Source: Thalassococcus halodurans
Lineage (GTDB): Bacteria > Pseudomonadota > Alphaproteobacteria > Rhodobacterales > Rhodobacteraceae
Direction: 5' to 3'
Length of the DNA: 64,000 nucleotides
NCBI RefSeq assembly: GCF_900108225.1
Contig: NZ_FNUZ01000004.1
Coordinates: 349,360-413,359 of the forward strand
The translations under genes were made by a program, and so were the position numbers. Position 1 is the stretch's first letter, and each line of letters opens with the position of its first letter. Shown here one piece after another: positions 18,054 to 27,952 of this stretch. The notes below the pieces were generated by a model, which was not told the origin of the DNA, searched no databases, and worked only from the letters and a program-made list of their open reading frames with translations.

Positions 18054-18683
18054 GTGGATTTTCTGATAAGCGGTGATGAAACGGCTCGTGCCACGCTTCT
18101 TTTGGCGCATGGATCCGGCGCGCCGATGGACACCGATTGGATGAACACCCTGAGCAAAGGGTTGGTCGACCGCGGGGTGCGCGTTGTCCGGTTCGAATTC
18201 GGCTATATGGCGGCGCGGCGGACCGGCGGTCCGAAACGCCCACCGCCTGATGTTACCTTGCTATGCGATGAATACCGCGCTGCGATCACGGCGCTGGAAT
18301 CCGCAGGGCCGTTGTTCATTGGCGGGAAAAGCATGGGCGGGCGCGTGGCCAGCATGATTGCAGAGTCGGTGCGTGACCACGTGTCCGGCGTTGTGTGTCT
18401 CGGCTATCCTTTCCATCCGCAAGGCAAACCGGAAAAACTGCGCACGGCGCATCTTGCGGATTTAAAGGTGCCGACGTTAATCGCGCAGGGGACCCGCGAT
18501 CCTTTCGGAACCAATGAAGAGGTCGCTGGATACACGCTGTCGGATGCGATCACTATTCACTGGCTGGAAGACGGGGATCACGACCTGAAGCCGCGCAAAA
18601 CGGTGACGGGCAAAACGCTGGACGATCACCTGAGTGAGACCTGCAATGCGATCTCTGATTGGATAGGTAAGCAGTTAGGTTAA
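18054..18683 (+). CDS. Alpha/beta hydrolase, TEX30/KANL3-like
   Basis: A 209-residue compact alpha/beta hydrolase. Visible elements are the oxyanion region LLAHGSGAPMDTDWM, the nucleophile elbow GGKSMGGR (Ser in G-x-S-x-G), a probable catalytic Asp in QGTRDPFG and His in EDGDHDLKP. I chose the GTG at 18054 because AAGGGGG lies nine bases upstream and homologues start near here; a longer frame exists upstream without support. Substrate is unknown. Its stop overlaps that of the convergent DUF2254 gene by four bases. Confidence 0.85.
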   Translation: MDFLISGDETARATLLLAHGSGAPMDTDWMNTLSKGLVDRGVRVVRFEFGYMAARRTGGPKRPPPDVTLLCDEYRAAITALESAGPLFIGGKSMGGRVASMIAESVRDHVSGVVCLGYPFHPQGKPEKLRTAHLADLKVPTLIAQGTRDPFGTNEEVAGYTLSDAITIHWLEDGDHDLKPRKTVTGKTLDDHLSETCNAISDWIGKQLG

Positions 18684-19966
18684 ACGCGGGGCTGTTCCGT
18701 TTCGGAAGTTTCCTTGTAGCACGCCACGGCACGGATCACAGACCGCTCGTCATCGTTCAGATCAACCATATCGATACGCTCCAGCGCATAGCGCGACATT
18801 TCCAGTGCGGGGTCCGAGAAGCCCTCCGGATGCAGGTCTTTCAAAGCAGTCAGACCTTTTTGCAGGCGCATTTGCACCTCGACCATCGCCGCGCCATCAC
18901 GCGCTATGGGGCGGAAGCCGTCTTCAACGAGGTCCGATACCTTGATGCTAGGCACAACAACGCGCGGATAGATAACTTCGGACTCGGCATCACTGCGCCA
19001 GTCGGACATGACGCGCACCAATCTTCCGATTACGTCAATGGCTGTTCCCGGATCATTCACAGCGGGGGAAAGGGCCCGCGATGCGATTTCGGCCAGAACG
19101 ATCAGGCCAAACCGGGGATCCTGATCAAAGCTGCGCTGTTGACCGATACTAATGGCGTTGCGCAGTGTTTTGATCTGCTCTTCGTTTGGTGTGGCCCCTT
19201 CGATGCTTAGAATAGGGCGCGTATCATGGGCGAATGACCCGGGCAGGACCAGCAGCTGGATTTGCGCTTCCAGCTCGATTGCGCATTCAGACAGAGCTTT
19301 CATATCGACATACTGGACGTAGCCGATTTCATGTGCATTGATCTGAACCCCATCGTGGCGTGGCGGCGCCACACGGGGTTGTCCACCCATCCATGGGCGC
19401 TCCATCCGGTTTTTGACGGAACGGGACGCGGCCCTTTCAACGCGGTTCAGCGTGTCCTCGATCCGGCCGAATGTCATCAAATGGCTGATCCACCGCAACA
19501 AGGCAGCAACCACAAACACAAGGACTGCGCCAGTTGCGATGAACAGGACAAGCAATCCGGGCTCATCATAGTAGCCGGCTTTCAGGGCGATGATGCCCAA
19601 AAGGCTGAACAGGAAGGCCCCCAGAAACGTGGCAAGAACGTTCTGTGTTGTCGTGTCTTCCTGAAGCAGCGCTGTCGCGCGCGGCGTGGCGGAACTCGCA
19701 GCGGCGGCAAAGGCGGAAACTGCGATGGAAAGCGAGAAGGTTGTGACTGCCAGCATGGACGACGCCAGAATGCTGAGCACCTGATCAACAGCTTGGGCAC
19801 CTACCTGGTCAGTCCATTTCGACGGGATAAACCCGCTCAGAAACCGCGCCATGACAACTGTCAGAATGGCGAGCGCCGCAAAGCTGACCACGCGTACCCA
19901 AATCTTCCGCAGTTGTTGCAGAACAAGCCACAGGAATTTGGACGTGATCATAAAAGGTGCTTTCAT
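18680..19966 (-). CDS. DUF2254 family membrane protein
   Basis: A 428-residue inner-membrane protein with four predicted helices in the N-terminal 170 residues (about 25-48, 65-90, 112-130, 140-160), then a soluble C-terminal half containing the conserved HEIGYVQYVD and DPRFGLIVLAEIASRALSPAVNDPGTA segments of DUF2254. Function is not known. It stands alone between two plus-strand genes. A second ATG five codons downstream is an alternative start. Confidence 0.85.
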   Translation of the reverse strand: MKAPFMITSKFLWLVLQQLRKIWVRVVSFAALAILTVVMARFLSGFIPSKWTDQVGAQAVDQVLSILASSMLAVTTFSLSIAVSAFAAAASSATPRATALLQEDTTTQNVLATFLGAFLFSLLGIIALKAGYYDEPGLLVLFIATGAVLVFVVAALLRWISHLMTFGRIEDTLNRVERAASRSVKNRMERPWMGGQPRVAPPRHDGVQINAHEIGYVQYVDMKALSECAIELEAQIQLLVLPGSFAHDTRPILSIEGATPNEEQIKTLRNAISIGQQRSFDQDPRFGLIVLAEIASRALSPAVNDPGTAIDVIGRLVRVMSDWRSDAESEVIYPRVVVPSIKVSDLVEDGFRPIARDGAAMVEVQMRLQKGLTALKDLHPEGFSDPALEMSRYALERIDMVDLNDDERSVIRAVACYKETSETEQPRV

Positions 19967-20190
19967 ATTTGGCTGTGCAGCGTGTCTGCAAAACGCGCGT
20001 GGCGTGCAAAAGTTCCCGTTCTCGGTAGCAGTTTGACGGATTTCTCAGGGGCTTTGCGAAATTGCCTGTGCGGGCTGCACTGCAAGGGTATGCGCGCAAG
20101 GCTTTTCACATTGCCCCTGATCCGAGACTCGGGCACGTTTCACCCTAGGTTTCCAATGGCGCAACCCGCGCCGTGGCTATGGGAGGAAGT

Positions 20191-21174
20191 ATGTTCAAAG
20201 CGTTGCTCGTAGAAAAGGATGATGAGGGTAAAACATCCGCATCCGTGACCGAAATCAGTGAAGATCAGCTGCCCGAAGGCGATGTGACAGTTGCCGTTGA
20301 ATATTCGACCGTGAACTACAAAGACGGTCTGTGCATTGGGCCGGGTGGCGGATTGGTACGCAACTATCCCCATGTGCCGGGGATCGACTTTGCCGGCACT
20401 GTCGAAAGCTCGTCCGATGATCGTTACAAACCGGGTGACAAGGTCGTGCTGACTGGCTGGCGCGTCGGCGAAAACCGCTGGGGTGGCTACGCGCAAAAGG
20501 CGCGGGTTAAGGCCGATATGCTGGTGCCGCTGCCCGAGGGCCTGACAACCCGTCAGGCGATGGCTGTGGGGACGGCTGGCTTTACCGCTATGCTGGCGGT
20601 CATGGCGCTGGAAGATCACGGCATCAAAGAGGGGCCGGTTCTTGTTACAGGCGCAGCAGGGGGCGTCGGGTCTGTTGCGACAGCGATTCTTGCCAATCTT
20701 GGGCATCAGGTGGCGGGCGTTACGGGGCGTCCGGAAACTGCCGACTACCTGCGAGAGTTGGGCGCAACGCAGATCGTTGCCCGCGAAGAGATCAACGAGA
20801 CAACGAAACGTCCGCTTGAGACCGAGACATGGGGAGGCTGTGTAGATGCTGTCGGTGGCGCGATGCTGGCCCGTGTTCTGGGGCAGTTGCAATATGGCGC
20901 AAGCGTTGCGGCTGTCGGCCTTGCCGGTGGTGCAAACCTGCCTGCGACCGTCGTGCCTTTCTTGCTTCGCGGTGTGAACCTTTTGGGCATCGACAGTGTG
21001 ATGCAGCCCTATGACAACCGTCTGCGGGCGTGGCAGCGGATCGCCAAGGATCTGCCCATGGATAAGCTGGAAGCCATGGTGCGCCCCGCGACGCTGGCGG
21101 ATCTACCGCAACTGGGGGCCGATATTCTGAACGGGCAGGTTCAGGGCCGTGTGGTGGTCGACGTCAACGCCTGA
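20191..21174 (+). CDS. acuI: Acrylyl-CoA reductase (NADPH), AcuI/YhdH type
   Basis: Medium-chain dehydrogenase/reductase without zinc that reduces acryloyl-CoA to propanoyl-CoA. The 327-residue protein shows STVNYKDGLCIG, PGIDFAGTVESS, the Rossmann motif VTGAAGGVGSVA, and GVNLLGIDSV near the end, typical of AcuI/YhdH. In marine Rhodobacterales this enzyme detoxifies acrylate from DMSP and serves 3-hydroxypropionate use, but no dmdA or ddd gene is adjacent here. The ATG at 20191 follows GGGAGGAAGT, which decides the start over an in-frame ATG 18 bases earlier. Confidence 0.88.
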   Translation: MFKALLVEKDDEGKTSASVTEISEDQLPEGDVTVAVEYSTVNYKDGLCIGPGGGLVRNYPHVPGIDFAGTVESSSDDRYKPGDKVVLTGWRVGENRWGGYAQKARVKADMLVPLPEGLTTRQAMAVGTAGFTAMLAVMALEDHGIKEGPVLVTGAAGGVGSVATAILANLGHQVAGVTGRPETADYLRELGATQIVAREEINETTKRPLETETWGGCVDAVGGAMLARVLGQLQYGASVAAVGLAGGANLPATVVPFLLRGVNLLGIDSVMQPYDNRLRAWQRIAKDLPMDKLEAMVRPATLADLPQLGADILNGQVQGRVVVDVNA

Positions 21175-21192
21175 TCCCTGAGGTATGCAAAC

Positions 21193-21225
21193 AAAAAAAG
21201 AGCGGTCCAAACGGGCCGCTCTTTT
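21193..21225. terminator. Bidirectional terminator between acuI and the desaturase
   Basis: Stem AGAGCGGTCC (21199-21208) with GGGCCGCTCT (21213-21222), one G-T pair, flanked by seven A on the left and TTTT on the right. It can end both convergent transcripts. Confidence 0.9.
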
Positions 21226-21244
21226 CGTTTTCTGTGACGGAAAC

Positions 21245-22279
21245 TTATACGCCGTAAAGCTTGCGCGCCTCGCGGAAGGACAGCAGACGCCCCAGTTTTT
21301 CATCCCAAAGGTGGATGTTGATGGTCTTCAGGCTTTCCAGCGGTGTGAGACGGTTCATATCGTTCAGCTCTTTATGGTCGCGCAGGACCTCGGGCAGGCG
21401 ATAGAACGGGATGCGGCTGTACAGGTGGTGCACATGGTGGATGCCGATGTTGGCAGACAACCACTGCAGCGGCTGGGGCAGCACATAGTGCGACGACCCT
21501 TCCAGCGCGTATTCATGCAGTTGCCAATCGTCTTCCTTGGCCCAGTGCGTTTCTTCGAACTGGTGCTGTACGTAGAACAGCCAAACGCCGATCGTTGCCG
21601 CAATCACGGATGTCGGAATATAGATCAGCAGGAAGGGCATCAGACCGCCGAACCAGATGATCAGGGCAACAAGAATGGCCATGGCCGCGTTGGTGCCCAT
21701 TGCGGAAATCCAGAACTTCCAACCTGAACGCATGTGGCCGATCGGAAGGCGGTTTTCCAGAATGAAGATATAGCTGGGTCCAAGAACAAACAGCACCAGC
21801 GGATGGCGATAGAGGCGGTACATCAACCGGCCCCACCATCCGCGCGCGCGATATTCTTCGACAGTCAGCGTCAGGATATCGCCCATGCCGCGCTGGTCCA
21901 GATTGCCGTGGCTGGAATGGTGGATCGAATGGGACTGACGCCAAACATCATAGGGGGTCAGTGTCAGCACGCCCAACGCACGGCCGACCCAATCTTGCAG
22001 CTTGCGGTTCTTGAAGAACGACGCGTGGCCGCAATCGTGTTGGATGCAGAAAATGCGCACTAGGAACATCCCGTTCACAACAGCAAGCCCAAGTGCCAGC
22101 CAAGGGCTGATCGACAGCGCCATCCAGGCCAAGGCCCAGAGCAGGAAGAACGGGCCCAACGTCAGGCCGAGTTCAACAAAGCTGCGTGTGTTCGAAGGTT
22201 CGCGATAGTTTGCCAGGATGCGTACCCAATCCTTGGCGTGACGCGTCGGTTTTTCCGGCGCATTGTTTTTCGTATCCAT
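21245..22279 (-). CDS. Membrane fatty acid desaturase
   Basis: A 344-residue membrane-bound di-iron desaturase. The three histidine boxes are HDCGH, HSIHHSSHGN and HVHHL, with four or more hydrophobic helices between them. Related enzymes insert double bonds into acyl lipids or modify hydrocarbon side chains; the exact regiospecificity cannot be read here. It is monocistronic, ending at the shared terminator with acuI. Confidence 0.9.
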   Translation of the reverse strand: MDTKNNAPEKPTRHAKDWVRILANYREPSNTRSFVELGLTLGPFFLLWALAWMALSISPWLALGLAVVNGMFLVRIFCIQHDCGHASFFKNRKLQDWVGRALGVLTLTPYDVWRQSHSIHHSSHGNLDQRGMGDILTLTVEEYRARGWWGRLMYRLYRHPLVLFVLGPSYIFILENRLPIGHMRSGWKFWISAMGTNAAMAILVALIIWFGGLMPFLLIYIPTSVIAATIGVWLFYVQHQFEETHWAKEDDWQLHEYALEGSSHYVLPQPLQWLSANIGIHHVHHLYSRIPFYRLPEVLRDHKELNDMNRLTPLESLKTINIHLWDEKLGRLLSFREARKLYGV

Positions 22280-22482
22280 TTAGTCTTCTTGCCTTCCATG
22301 CCGCCCCGGTCCGCCACCGGAATGCTGTGGCGCTTGTCACGCCTTTTGTTGTGGTTCGTCAACGGGAAGAAACCCGAAATCTTCACCCTTTTGCAACGAA
22401 AGTGACGCTGCAAGTTATAAGCCAATGGTCTGGGTATCGACTGCCTTGACCTAGCGACATGTTTTTAGCGGCGGATGAACGT

Positions 22483-23484
22483 TTAGGCGACGATTAATCG
22501 CGCCCACACCGCGTCGTGATCCGAAAGAGGGGTGCCACCTATCCCTATGGATGTAAGGACGCCCTTGTCTTGCAGCTTCAGGTCTCGGCCACAGAGCCAA
22601 TCCAGCTTCATCACACGGTCCGGATGTGGGGTGATCAGACTGGGACGCGTTGTTGTGCCCTCGGCAGTGTAATCCCATCTGTAACCATATGTATCAGCAA
22701 GGGAAAACAGCGTTTCACGTTGCCAGTCAAAGTCCGGCGGAAGGTGGTTTCCGGTGTTCAGGTCCCCGCCAATCATGACAGGCATGTTCGGTGCGAACTG
22801 GTCGACGGCGTCCAAAATCTTGACGAACTGAGCGTGGCGATGTGCCACGCCTGCATTGCTTTCCAAATGGGTGGAAACGAAACAAATCGGCCCCTTAACG
22901 CCGGGGATCACGGCCAACAGGGCCATGCGACCGCCGACGCGGGGCTGCTCGGGGTCGGTGGCCCCGTCCTGACCGGAAAACCAGTGGCCATGATCGTCAA
23001 GTCGGATCATCGCGACCTTCTGGAACGGCACCTTGGACAGGATCGCGTTGCCGTGCCAGCCGAATTTGTTGAAGTCATCGGTGCAATAGGGGCGTTCTGT
23101 CGGGCCACCCAGATCGAGTTCGTGGAACTCGACCCCGAAGGCATAGGTCATGCCCAATGCTTCGGCTACGTCCCGTGTCGTGTGGCGCTGGGCGGTACGG
23201 GCCATGCCATTGTCGACCTCGGACAATAGAACCACCTGCGGGTCGATCTGCTTAACGTGATCAGCGGTTTTATCAGGAAACAGACAGCGTTCTACGTTCC
23301 ACGCAAGAACAGTCAGCTCTTCCGGCAGCACATCAAGCGACGTCGTGCCGCCCACCTCCACACTGTTCATCGCCTCAATCAACGACAGCAAAGCACGATG
23401 GGCCTCGGCCGTACGCGGGGCCGCGGTGATCTGGCTGCGCATGTCGTCGGTGACGGGGGGCAGCCGGTCCAGAATTTGTGTCAT
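22483..23484 (-). CDS. Endonuclease/exonuclease/phosphatase-fold phosphodiesterase, last gene of the ugp-like operon
   Basis: A 333-residue member of the EEP superfamily. Metal and catalytic residues are visible: Asn in LAWNVER, Glu in LLSEVDNG, the STHLESNAG segment, GDLN, and the closing SDHDAVWA with Asp-His. No signal peptide is seen. Its start overlaps the stop of the ugpC-like ATPase by four bases, so it belongs to the transporter operon. In E. coli the same place is taken by ugpQ, a glycerophosphodiesterase of a different fold. I infer that this enzyme hydrolyses the imported glycerophosphodiester or a related phosphodiester; nuclease activity is the main alternative. Confidence 0.85.
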   Translation of the reverse strand: MTQILDRLPPVTDDMRSQITAAPRTAEAHRALLSLIEAMNSVEVGGTTSLDVLPEELTVLAWNVERCLFPDKTADHVKQIDPQVVLLSEVDNGMARTAQRHTTRDVAEALGMTYAFGVEFHELDLGGPTERPYCTDDFNKFGWHGNAILSKVPFQKVAMIRLDDHGHWFSGQDGATDPEQPRVGGRMALLAVIPGVKGPICFVSTHLESNAGVAHRHAQFVKILDAVDQFAPNMPVMIGGDLNTGNHLPPDFDWQRETLFSLADTYGYRWDYTAEGTTTRPSLITPHPDRVMKLDWLCGRDLKLQDKGVLTSIGIGGTPLSDHDAVWARLIVA

Positions 23485-24527
23485 ATGCGTTTGCCGGTCT
23501 CGCTGTCGAACAAGCAGATGTTGTCGGGGATCAGGCTGAGCCGCGTGGCGCCTTGGGGCGCTGGCTCGTCCTTCATCGCGTGGATTGAGAATGTCTGATC
23601 GCCTAGTTGGCCGTGCAACAGACGATGCGCGCCCAGTTCCTCAACCAGATCGACGTGGAACGGGATGTCGCCAGCGTCGTCGATCCGGACATCCTCGGGC
23701 CGGATGCCAAGGGTGACGTTGCCTGTCCGCGCTGCGGGGGCCGGCATCACGGGCGTTCCGCCGTTGATCCGCACCATGCCATCTTCGAACCGTGCCTCTA
23801 GCAGGTTCATCGGCGGTGCCCCCATAAACGATGCCACAAAGGTCGACGCGGGATTGTGATACACCTCGTGCGGGGTGCCGATCTGTTCGACCTTACCGCC
23901 GTTCATCACAATGATCCTGTCGGCCATTGTCATCGCCTCGACCTGATCATGGGTCACATAGATCGACGTCACGCCAAGGCGGCGCTGCAACGCTTTGATT
24001 TCGATCCGCATCTGGTTGCGCAGTTTTGCGTCCAGATTGGACAGGGGTTCGTCAAACAGGAACAGGGCAGGGTCGCGCACAATGGCACGGCCCATGGCGA
24101 CACGCTGGCGTTGGCCGCCGGACAGTTGCGCCGGTTTGCGATCCAGATATTCGGTCAGGTTTAGCATGGTGGCCGCTTCCTGAACCTTCTGTTCAATCGT
24201 CGCTTTGTCGATCTTCCGATTCTGAAGCCCGTAGGCAATGTTCCGGCGCACCGTCATATGCGGGTAAAGCGCGTAGTTCTGGAACACCATCGCGATGTCG
24301 CGGTCGGCGGGGTCGACGCCGTTCACGACGCGGTCGCCAATCGACAGCGTGCCTTCGGTGATATCCTCAAGCCCTGCGATCATGCGCAACAGGGTGGATT
24401 TGCCACAGCCCGACGGCCCGACCAGCACCACGAATTCCCCGTCGGGGATATCGAAACTGGTGGGTGTGACGGCCTCAAACCCGTTGGGATAGATTTTGCG
24501 GATGGTTTCTAGGTGTACCCGTGCCAT
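23481..24527 (-). CDS. ugpC: ABC importer ATPase, UgpC/MalK type
   Basis: A 348-residue CUT1-family ATPase with Walker [11 protein letters not shown]-loop, signature [14 protein letters not shown], Walker [14 protein letters not shown] and switch His in VTHDQ, followed by the OB-fold regulatory domain ([11 protein letters not shown]). It powers the UgpA/UgpE permease pair encoded just upstream (13-base gap). MalK-type ATPases are often shared between importers. Confidence 0.93.
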   Translation of the reverse strand: MARVHLETIRKIYPNGFEAVTPTSFDIPDGEFVVLVGPSGCGKSTLLRMIAGLEDITEGTLSIGDRVVNGVDPADRDIAMVFQNYALYPHMTVRRNIAYGLQNRKIDKATIEQKVQEAATMLNLTEYLDRKPAQLSGGQRQRVAMGRAIVRDPALFLFDEPLSNLDAKLRNQMRIEIKALQRRLGVTSIYVTHDQVEAMTMADRIIVMNGGKVEQIGTPHEVYHNPASTFVASFMGAPPMNLLEARFEDGMVRINGGTPVMPAPAARTGNVTLGIRPEDVRIDDAGDIPFHVDLVEELGAHRLLHGQLGDQTFSIHAMKDEPAPQGATRLSLIPDNICLFDSETGKRI

Positions 24528-24539
24528 CTGTATTTGTCC

Positions 24540-25436
24540 TTACTTGTCGGATTCTGTGAGGCCCTTGACGAACCAGCTTTGGAAGAAAATCACGATCAGC
24601 ACAGGGGGCAGGATCGCGATCAGGGCCAGCATGTTCGCGCGGCCGTATTCGGGGACGTTGGTGCCTTCGAGATCTTGGGTGATCTGCTTGATGCCACGCA
24701 CCAGCGTGTACATGTCTTCATCGGTCGTGATCATCGTCGGCCACAGGTACTGGTTCCAGCCGTAGACGAACATGATGATGAACATCGCGGCGATCATGGT
24801 CTGGGACAGGGGCACCAGAATATCGATGAAGAACTTGACCGGACCAGCCCCGTCGATGCGCGCGGCTTCGACCAGTTCGTTGGGGACTGATCGGAAAAAC
24901 TGTCGGAAAAAGAACGTGGCTGTGGCCGAAGCGACCAGGGGAATGATCAGGCCTGAGTAGGTGTTGAGCATGCCCAGTTGCTGCACGATTTCGTAGGACG
25001 GCAGAATGCGCACCTCAAGCGGCAGCAGAAGCGTGGTAAAAATCAGCCAGAAGGCAAAGGTCGCGAACCGCAGGCGGAAGTAGACGATGGCATAAGCCGC
25101 CATCATACCGATCACGATCTTGCCGACCGCAAAGCCGACCCCGAGTATCAGTGAGTTGATCAGCATCGACGTGCCGGTGTTTTCGCCGGAAAAGCCGGAT
25201 GCCTGAAACATCGCCTTGGCAAAGTTGTCATCCAGTTCGGTGCCGATGGTCAGGCCGGGTCCGTTCTTGATCGTTTCCAGATCGGGCGTCGTGACGGTTT
25301 GAAGAACCATCAGGATCGGCACCAGCATGAACAGCGATCCAAGGATCAGGACCGTGTGGTCGAAAACCGTACCCCACTTGATCGACTTGCGAGGGCGGGC
25401 GACGGTGTTTTCGGAAGTGTGTGTTGTGTCAGCCAT
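24540..25436 (-). CDS. ugpE: ABC importer permease, UgpE-like
   Basis: A 298-residue inner-membrane protein with six hydrophobic helices and the EAA loop (NELVEAARIDGAGPVKFFIDILVPLSQ) that contacts the ATPase. The N-terminal helix and long periplasmic loop fit the MalG/UgpE class. It lies eight bases after the UgpA-like gene in the same operon. Confidence 0.92.
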   Translation of the reverse strand: MADTTHTSENTVARPRKSIKWGTVFDHTVLILGSLFMLVPILMVLQTVTTPDLETIKNGPGLTIGTELDDNFAKAMFQASGFSGENTGTSMLINSLILGVGFAVGKIVIGMMAAYAIVYFRLRFATFAFWLIFTTLLLPLEVRILPSYEIVQQLGMLNTYSGLIIPLVASATATFFFRQFFRSVPNELVEAARIDGAGPVKFFIDILVPLSQTMIAAMFIIMFVYGWNQYLWPTMITTDEDMYTLVRGIKQITQDLEGTNVPEYGRANMLALIAILPPVLIVIFFQSWFVKGLTESDK

Positions 25437-25444
25437 CTTGCGCC

Positions 25445-26326
25445 TCAGGTGTAATGGATGCGGCGTTCAACCAGCCGGAACTGGAAGATCGTCAGGGCCA
25501 GAACAAGGACCATCAGGATCACCGATTGCGCCGACGATCCGCCAAGGTCGTTGCCACGGAAACCGTCCACGTAGACCTTATAAACAAGGGTCATCGGGTT
25601 ATTGCCGGGCTCGCCTTTCACCATGGTGTCGATCACACCAAAGGTGTCGAACAGCGAATAGGTGATGTTGATGATCAGCAGGAAAAACCCTGTGGGCGCC
25701 AGCAACGGAAAGGTCACGTCCCAGAACCGGCCAAAAGATGACCGGTTGTCGATCAGGGCGGCTTCGCGCACGGATTTCGGGATGGATTGAAGGCCGGACA
25801 GGAAGAAGATGAAGTTCACCGGAACCTGCTTCCATACCGACACAAGGATCATCGCCGAGGCCGTGTCGTTGAAGTTCACGCCTAGCTTGAAATCCCATCC
25901 GATGGATCGGGCCAGTTCGGTCAGCGGCCCCCAGCTTTGGTTGAACATCATAACGCCGATAAAGCCCGCCACGGGCGGCGCCACGGCGTAGACCCACATC
26001 AGCAAGGTGCGATAGGTTTTGGCCCCGCGCAAAACGTTGTCTGCCTTCACTGCCAGCAGCAGCGCCAAGGCCAGCGAAAAGAACGTCACCAGCGCGGTGA
26101 AAACCACCGTAAAGCGCGTGACTTTCATGTATTCGGATGAAGACAGCAGCGAGCTGTAGTTTTCCAAGCCCACAAAGGTCGACCCAAAGCCGAACGGGTC
26201 TTGCAGGTAAAACGACGACTGCATCGCATAAATCGCGGGCCAATAGAAAAAGATCGCGATGATCGACAACTGCGGCACGAGCAGAAGAATGGGCAGCCAA
26301 CGGGTTGTGAAGCCGGCACTTTTCAC
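25445..26326 (-). CDS. ugpA: ABC importer permease, UgpA-like
   Basis: A 293-residue inner-membrane permease of the CUT1 class with six helices and EAA loop (PKSVREAALIDNRSSFGRFWDVTFPLLAP). The start is preceded by GAAAGGTC. It follows the binding-protein gene after 86 bases, a common place for reduced expression of permease relative to binding protein. Confidence 0.92.
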   Translation of the reverse strand: MKSAGFTTRWLPILLLVPQLSIIAIFFYWPAIYAMQSSFYLQDPFGFGSTFVGLENYSSLLSSSEYMKVTRFTVVFTALVTFFSLALALLLAVKADNVLRGAKTYRTLLMWVYAVAPPVAGFIGVMMFNQSWGPLTELARSIGWDFKLGVNFNDTASAMILVSVWKQVPVNFIFFLSGLQSIPKSVREAALIDNRSSFGRFWDVTFPLLAPTGFFLLIINITYSLFDTFGVIDTMVKGEPGNNPMTLVYKVYVDGFRGNDLGGSSAQSVILMVLVLALTIFQFRLVERRIHYT

Positions 26327-26412
26327 AAGTTAGACCTTTCTGGCAGTGAACCTGAATAGGGTGGACGGCCACAGGAACTCTGCGGCCGCCCGAAGTGGTT
26401 AGGCAGTCTAGC

Positions 26413-27717
26413 TTAGCCTTGCGTTTTCGCGAAACGAGCCAGCAGTTCGTTGGCTTCTTTCTCGATCGTGGCAAAGGCATCTTCCACAGATGTCTCACCT
26501 GTCAGGATGCGGCCGTATTCACGGTTCATCACGTCACGGATCTGTACGTAGAAGCCCATGCGATAGCCCTTGGTGTTGTCGCCACCGGGCAGGGACAGCT
26601 GCTGGATGCCAACCTCGGCCGCAGGCGCGCGGTCATAGTGGCCGTCGGATTTCGCCAGCTCGTAGGCGGCGTTCGTGATCGGAACATAGCCTGTTTCCGC
26701 ATGCCAGAAGTACTGGATTTCCGGCGATGTCAGGAAGCGGAAGAATTCAGCCGTGGCTTTGTTTTCTTCAGCCGACTTGCCCGCCATGGCGAACAGCGAT
26801 GCGCCACCGATGAAGGTCTGTGTGGGTTCGGTTGTCACCGACTCCCAGTAGGGCAGCAGCGTGGCCGAGAATTCGAACGGCAGGTCTTTCTTGGACAGGC
26901 CGCCGAAGGAACCAGAGGAACCCAGCCAGATCGCAACCTTGCCTTCTTCGAACGGCGTCTGGTTGTCACCCCAACCGGTGCCGTACCATTCGAACATGCC
27001 GTTTTCTTTCCACTCGCTGACCGCTGTGAAATGCGCTTTGATCGCGTCGTTGTTCACAAGGATCTGCGTGTCTGTGCCATCATAGCCGTTGTTGTTTGTC
27101 GCAAACGGCAGGTTGTGGCGCGAATGGAAGTTTTCGGTAAAGATCCACGGCAGGTGCGACTGCGACAGCGGGATGTAACCGGCTTCTTTCAGTGCAGGTG
27201 CTGTGGTGGACTGGAATTCTTCCCATGTTTTCGGAGGCTCGACGCCCGCAGCGGCCAGCGCGTCCATGTTGTAATACATGATCGGTGTGGACGAGTTGAA
27301 CGGCATGCCGATCATCTTGCCATCGCTGTCGGCATAGAAATAGCGAACGCCTGCGATGTAATCCTCGATGTTGAAATCAATGCCATTGTCGGACAGCAGG
27401 TCCTGCACCGGAACAGTCGCGCCTTTCGCGCCGATCACGGTCGCGGCGCCCGCGTCAAACACCTGCATGACGTTCGGCTGTTCGCCAGCGCGGAATGCGG
27501 CGATGCCTGCGGTCAGGGTTTCTTCATAGGTGCCCTTAAAGACAGGGGTGATTGTGTAGTCATCTTGCGATGCGTTGAACTTTTCAGCGATCTCGTTGAC
27601 GGTTTCGCCAAGCGCGCCACCCATGGCGTGCCACCATGTGATTTCGGTTTCCGCAAATGCAGCATTTGCCGCCATCACCAGCGCAGCAACTGATACACCA
27701 AGTTTAAAATTTTTCAT
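26413..27717 (-). CDS. ugpB: Periplasmic glycerol-3-phosphate-type binding protein, UgpB-like
   Basis: A 434-residue extracellular solute-binding protein family 1 member with a cleavable signal peptide (MKNFKLGVSVAALVMAANAAFA). It follows E. coli UgpB closely in pattern: TWWHAMGGALGETV, TPVFKGTYEETLTAGIAAFRAG, GMPFNSSTPIMYYNMDALAAAG, NNGYDGTD, IGGASLF and HAETGYVPITNAAYEL. This supports sn-glycerol-3-phosphate or a glycerophosphodiester as ligand. ATG at 27717 is preceded by GGAGAG; the open frame extends upstream without a signal peptide and is not used. Expression is probably set by the divergent LacI protein. Confidence 0.9.
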   Translation of the reverse strand: MKNFKLGVSVAALVMAANAAFAETEITWWHAMGGALGETVNEIAEKFNASQDDYTITPVFKGTYEETLTAGIAAFRAGEQPNVMQVFDAGAATVIGAKGATVPVQDLLSDNGIDFNIEDYIAGVRYFYADSDGKMIGMPFNSSTPIMYYNMDALAAAGVEPPKTWEEFQSTTAPALKEAGYIPLSQSHLPWIFTENFHSRHNLPFATNNNGYDGTDTQILVNNDAIKAHFTAVSEWKENGMFEWYGTGWGDNQTPFEEGKVAIWLGSSGSFGGLSKKDLPFEFSATLLPYWESVTTEPTQTFIGGASLFAMAGKSAEENKATAEFFRFLTSPEIQYFWHAETGYVPITNAAYELAKSDGHYDRAPAAEVGIQQLSLPGGDNTKGYRMGFYVQIRDVMNREYGRILTGETSVEDAFATIEKEANELLARFAKTQG

Positions 27718-27855
27718 CACGTCTCTCCGGTCTGTGATGCCCAAAACGGGCACAGTTATTCGTCGTGCACCGGGCGCGTCAGGCCAGGTCACGGGCAACG
27801 TTTGAAAGAGATGAGCCCTCCCATTCACGTGCGCGACCAACCCTCTTCGTGGTTT

Positions 27856-27873
27856 TGTGCACACGTGTTCACA
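27856..27873. promoter_or_regulatory. Candidate LacI-family operator between ugpB and its regulator
   Basis: TGTGCACACGTGTTCACA is an 18-base near-palindrome with a central CG, the usual form for LacI-family operators (one mismatched pair). It lies in the 235-base divergent gap, followed by a very AT-rich stretch (27890-27930) likely to contain the promoters. Confidence 0.65.
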
Positions 27874-27952
27874 TACAAGCGGATTGTGATGTTTATGTAA
27901 ATGTTTTCTGTAATTATTGACAAATTTACCCGAGCGCGCGGATAGCTGTCGT

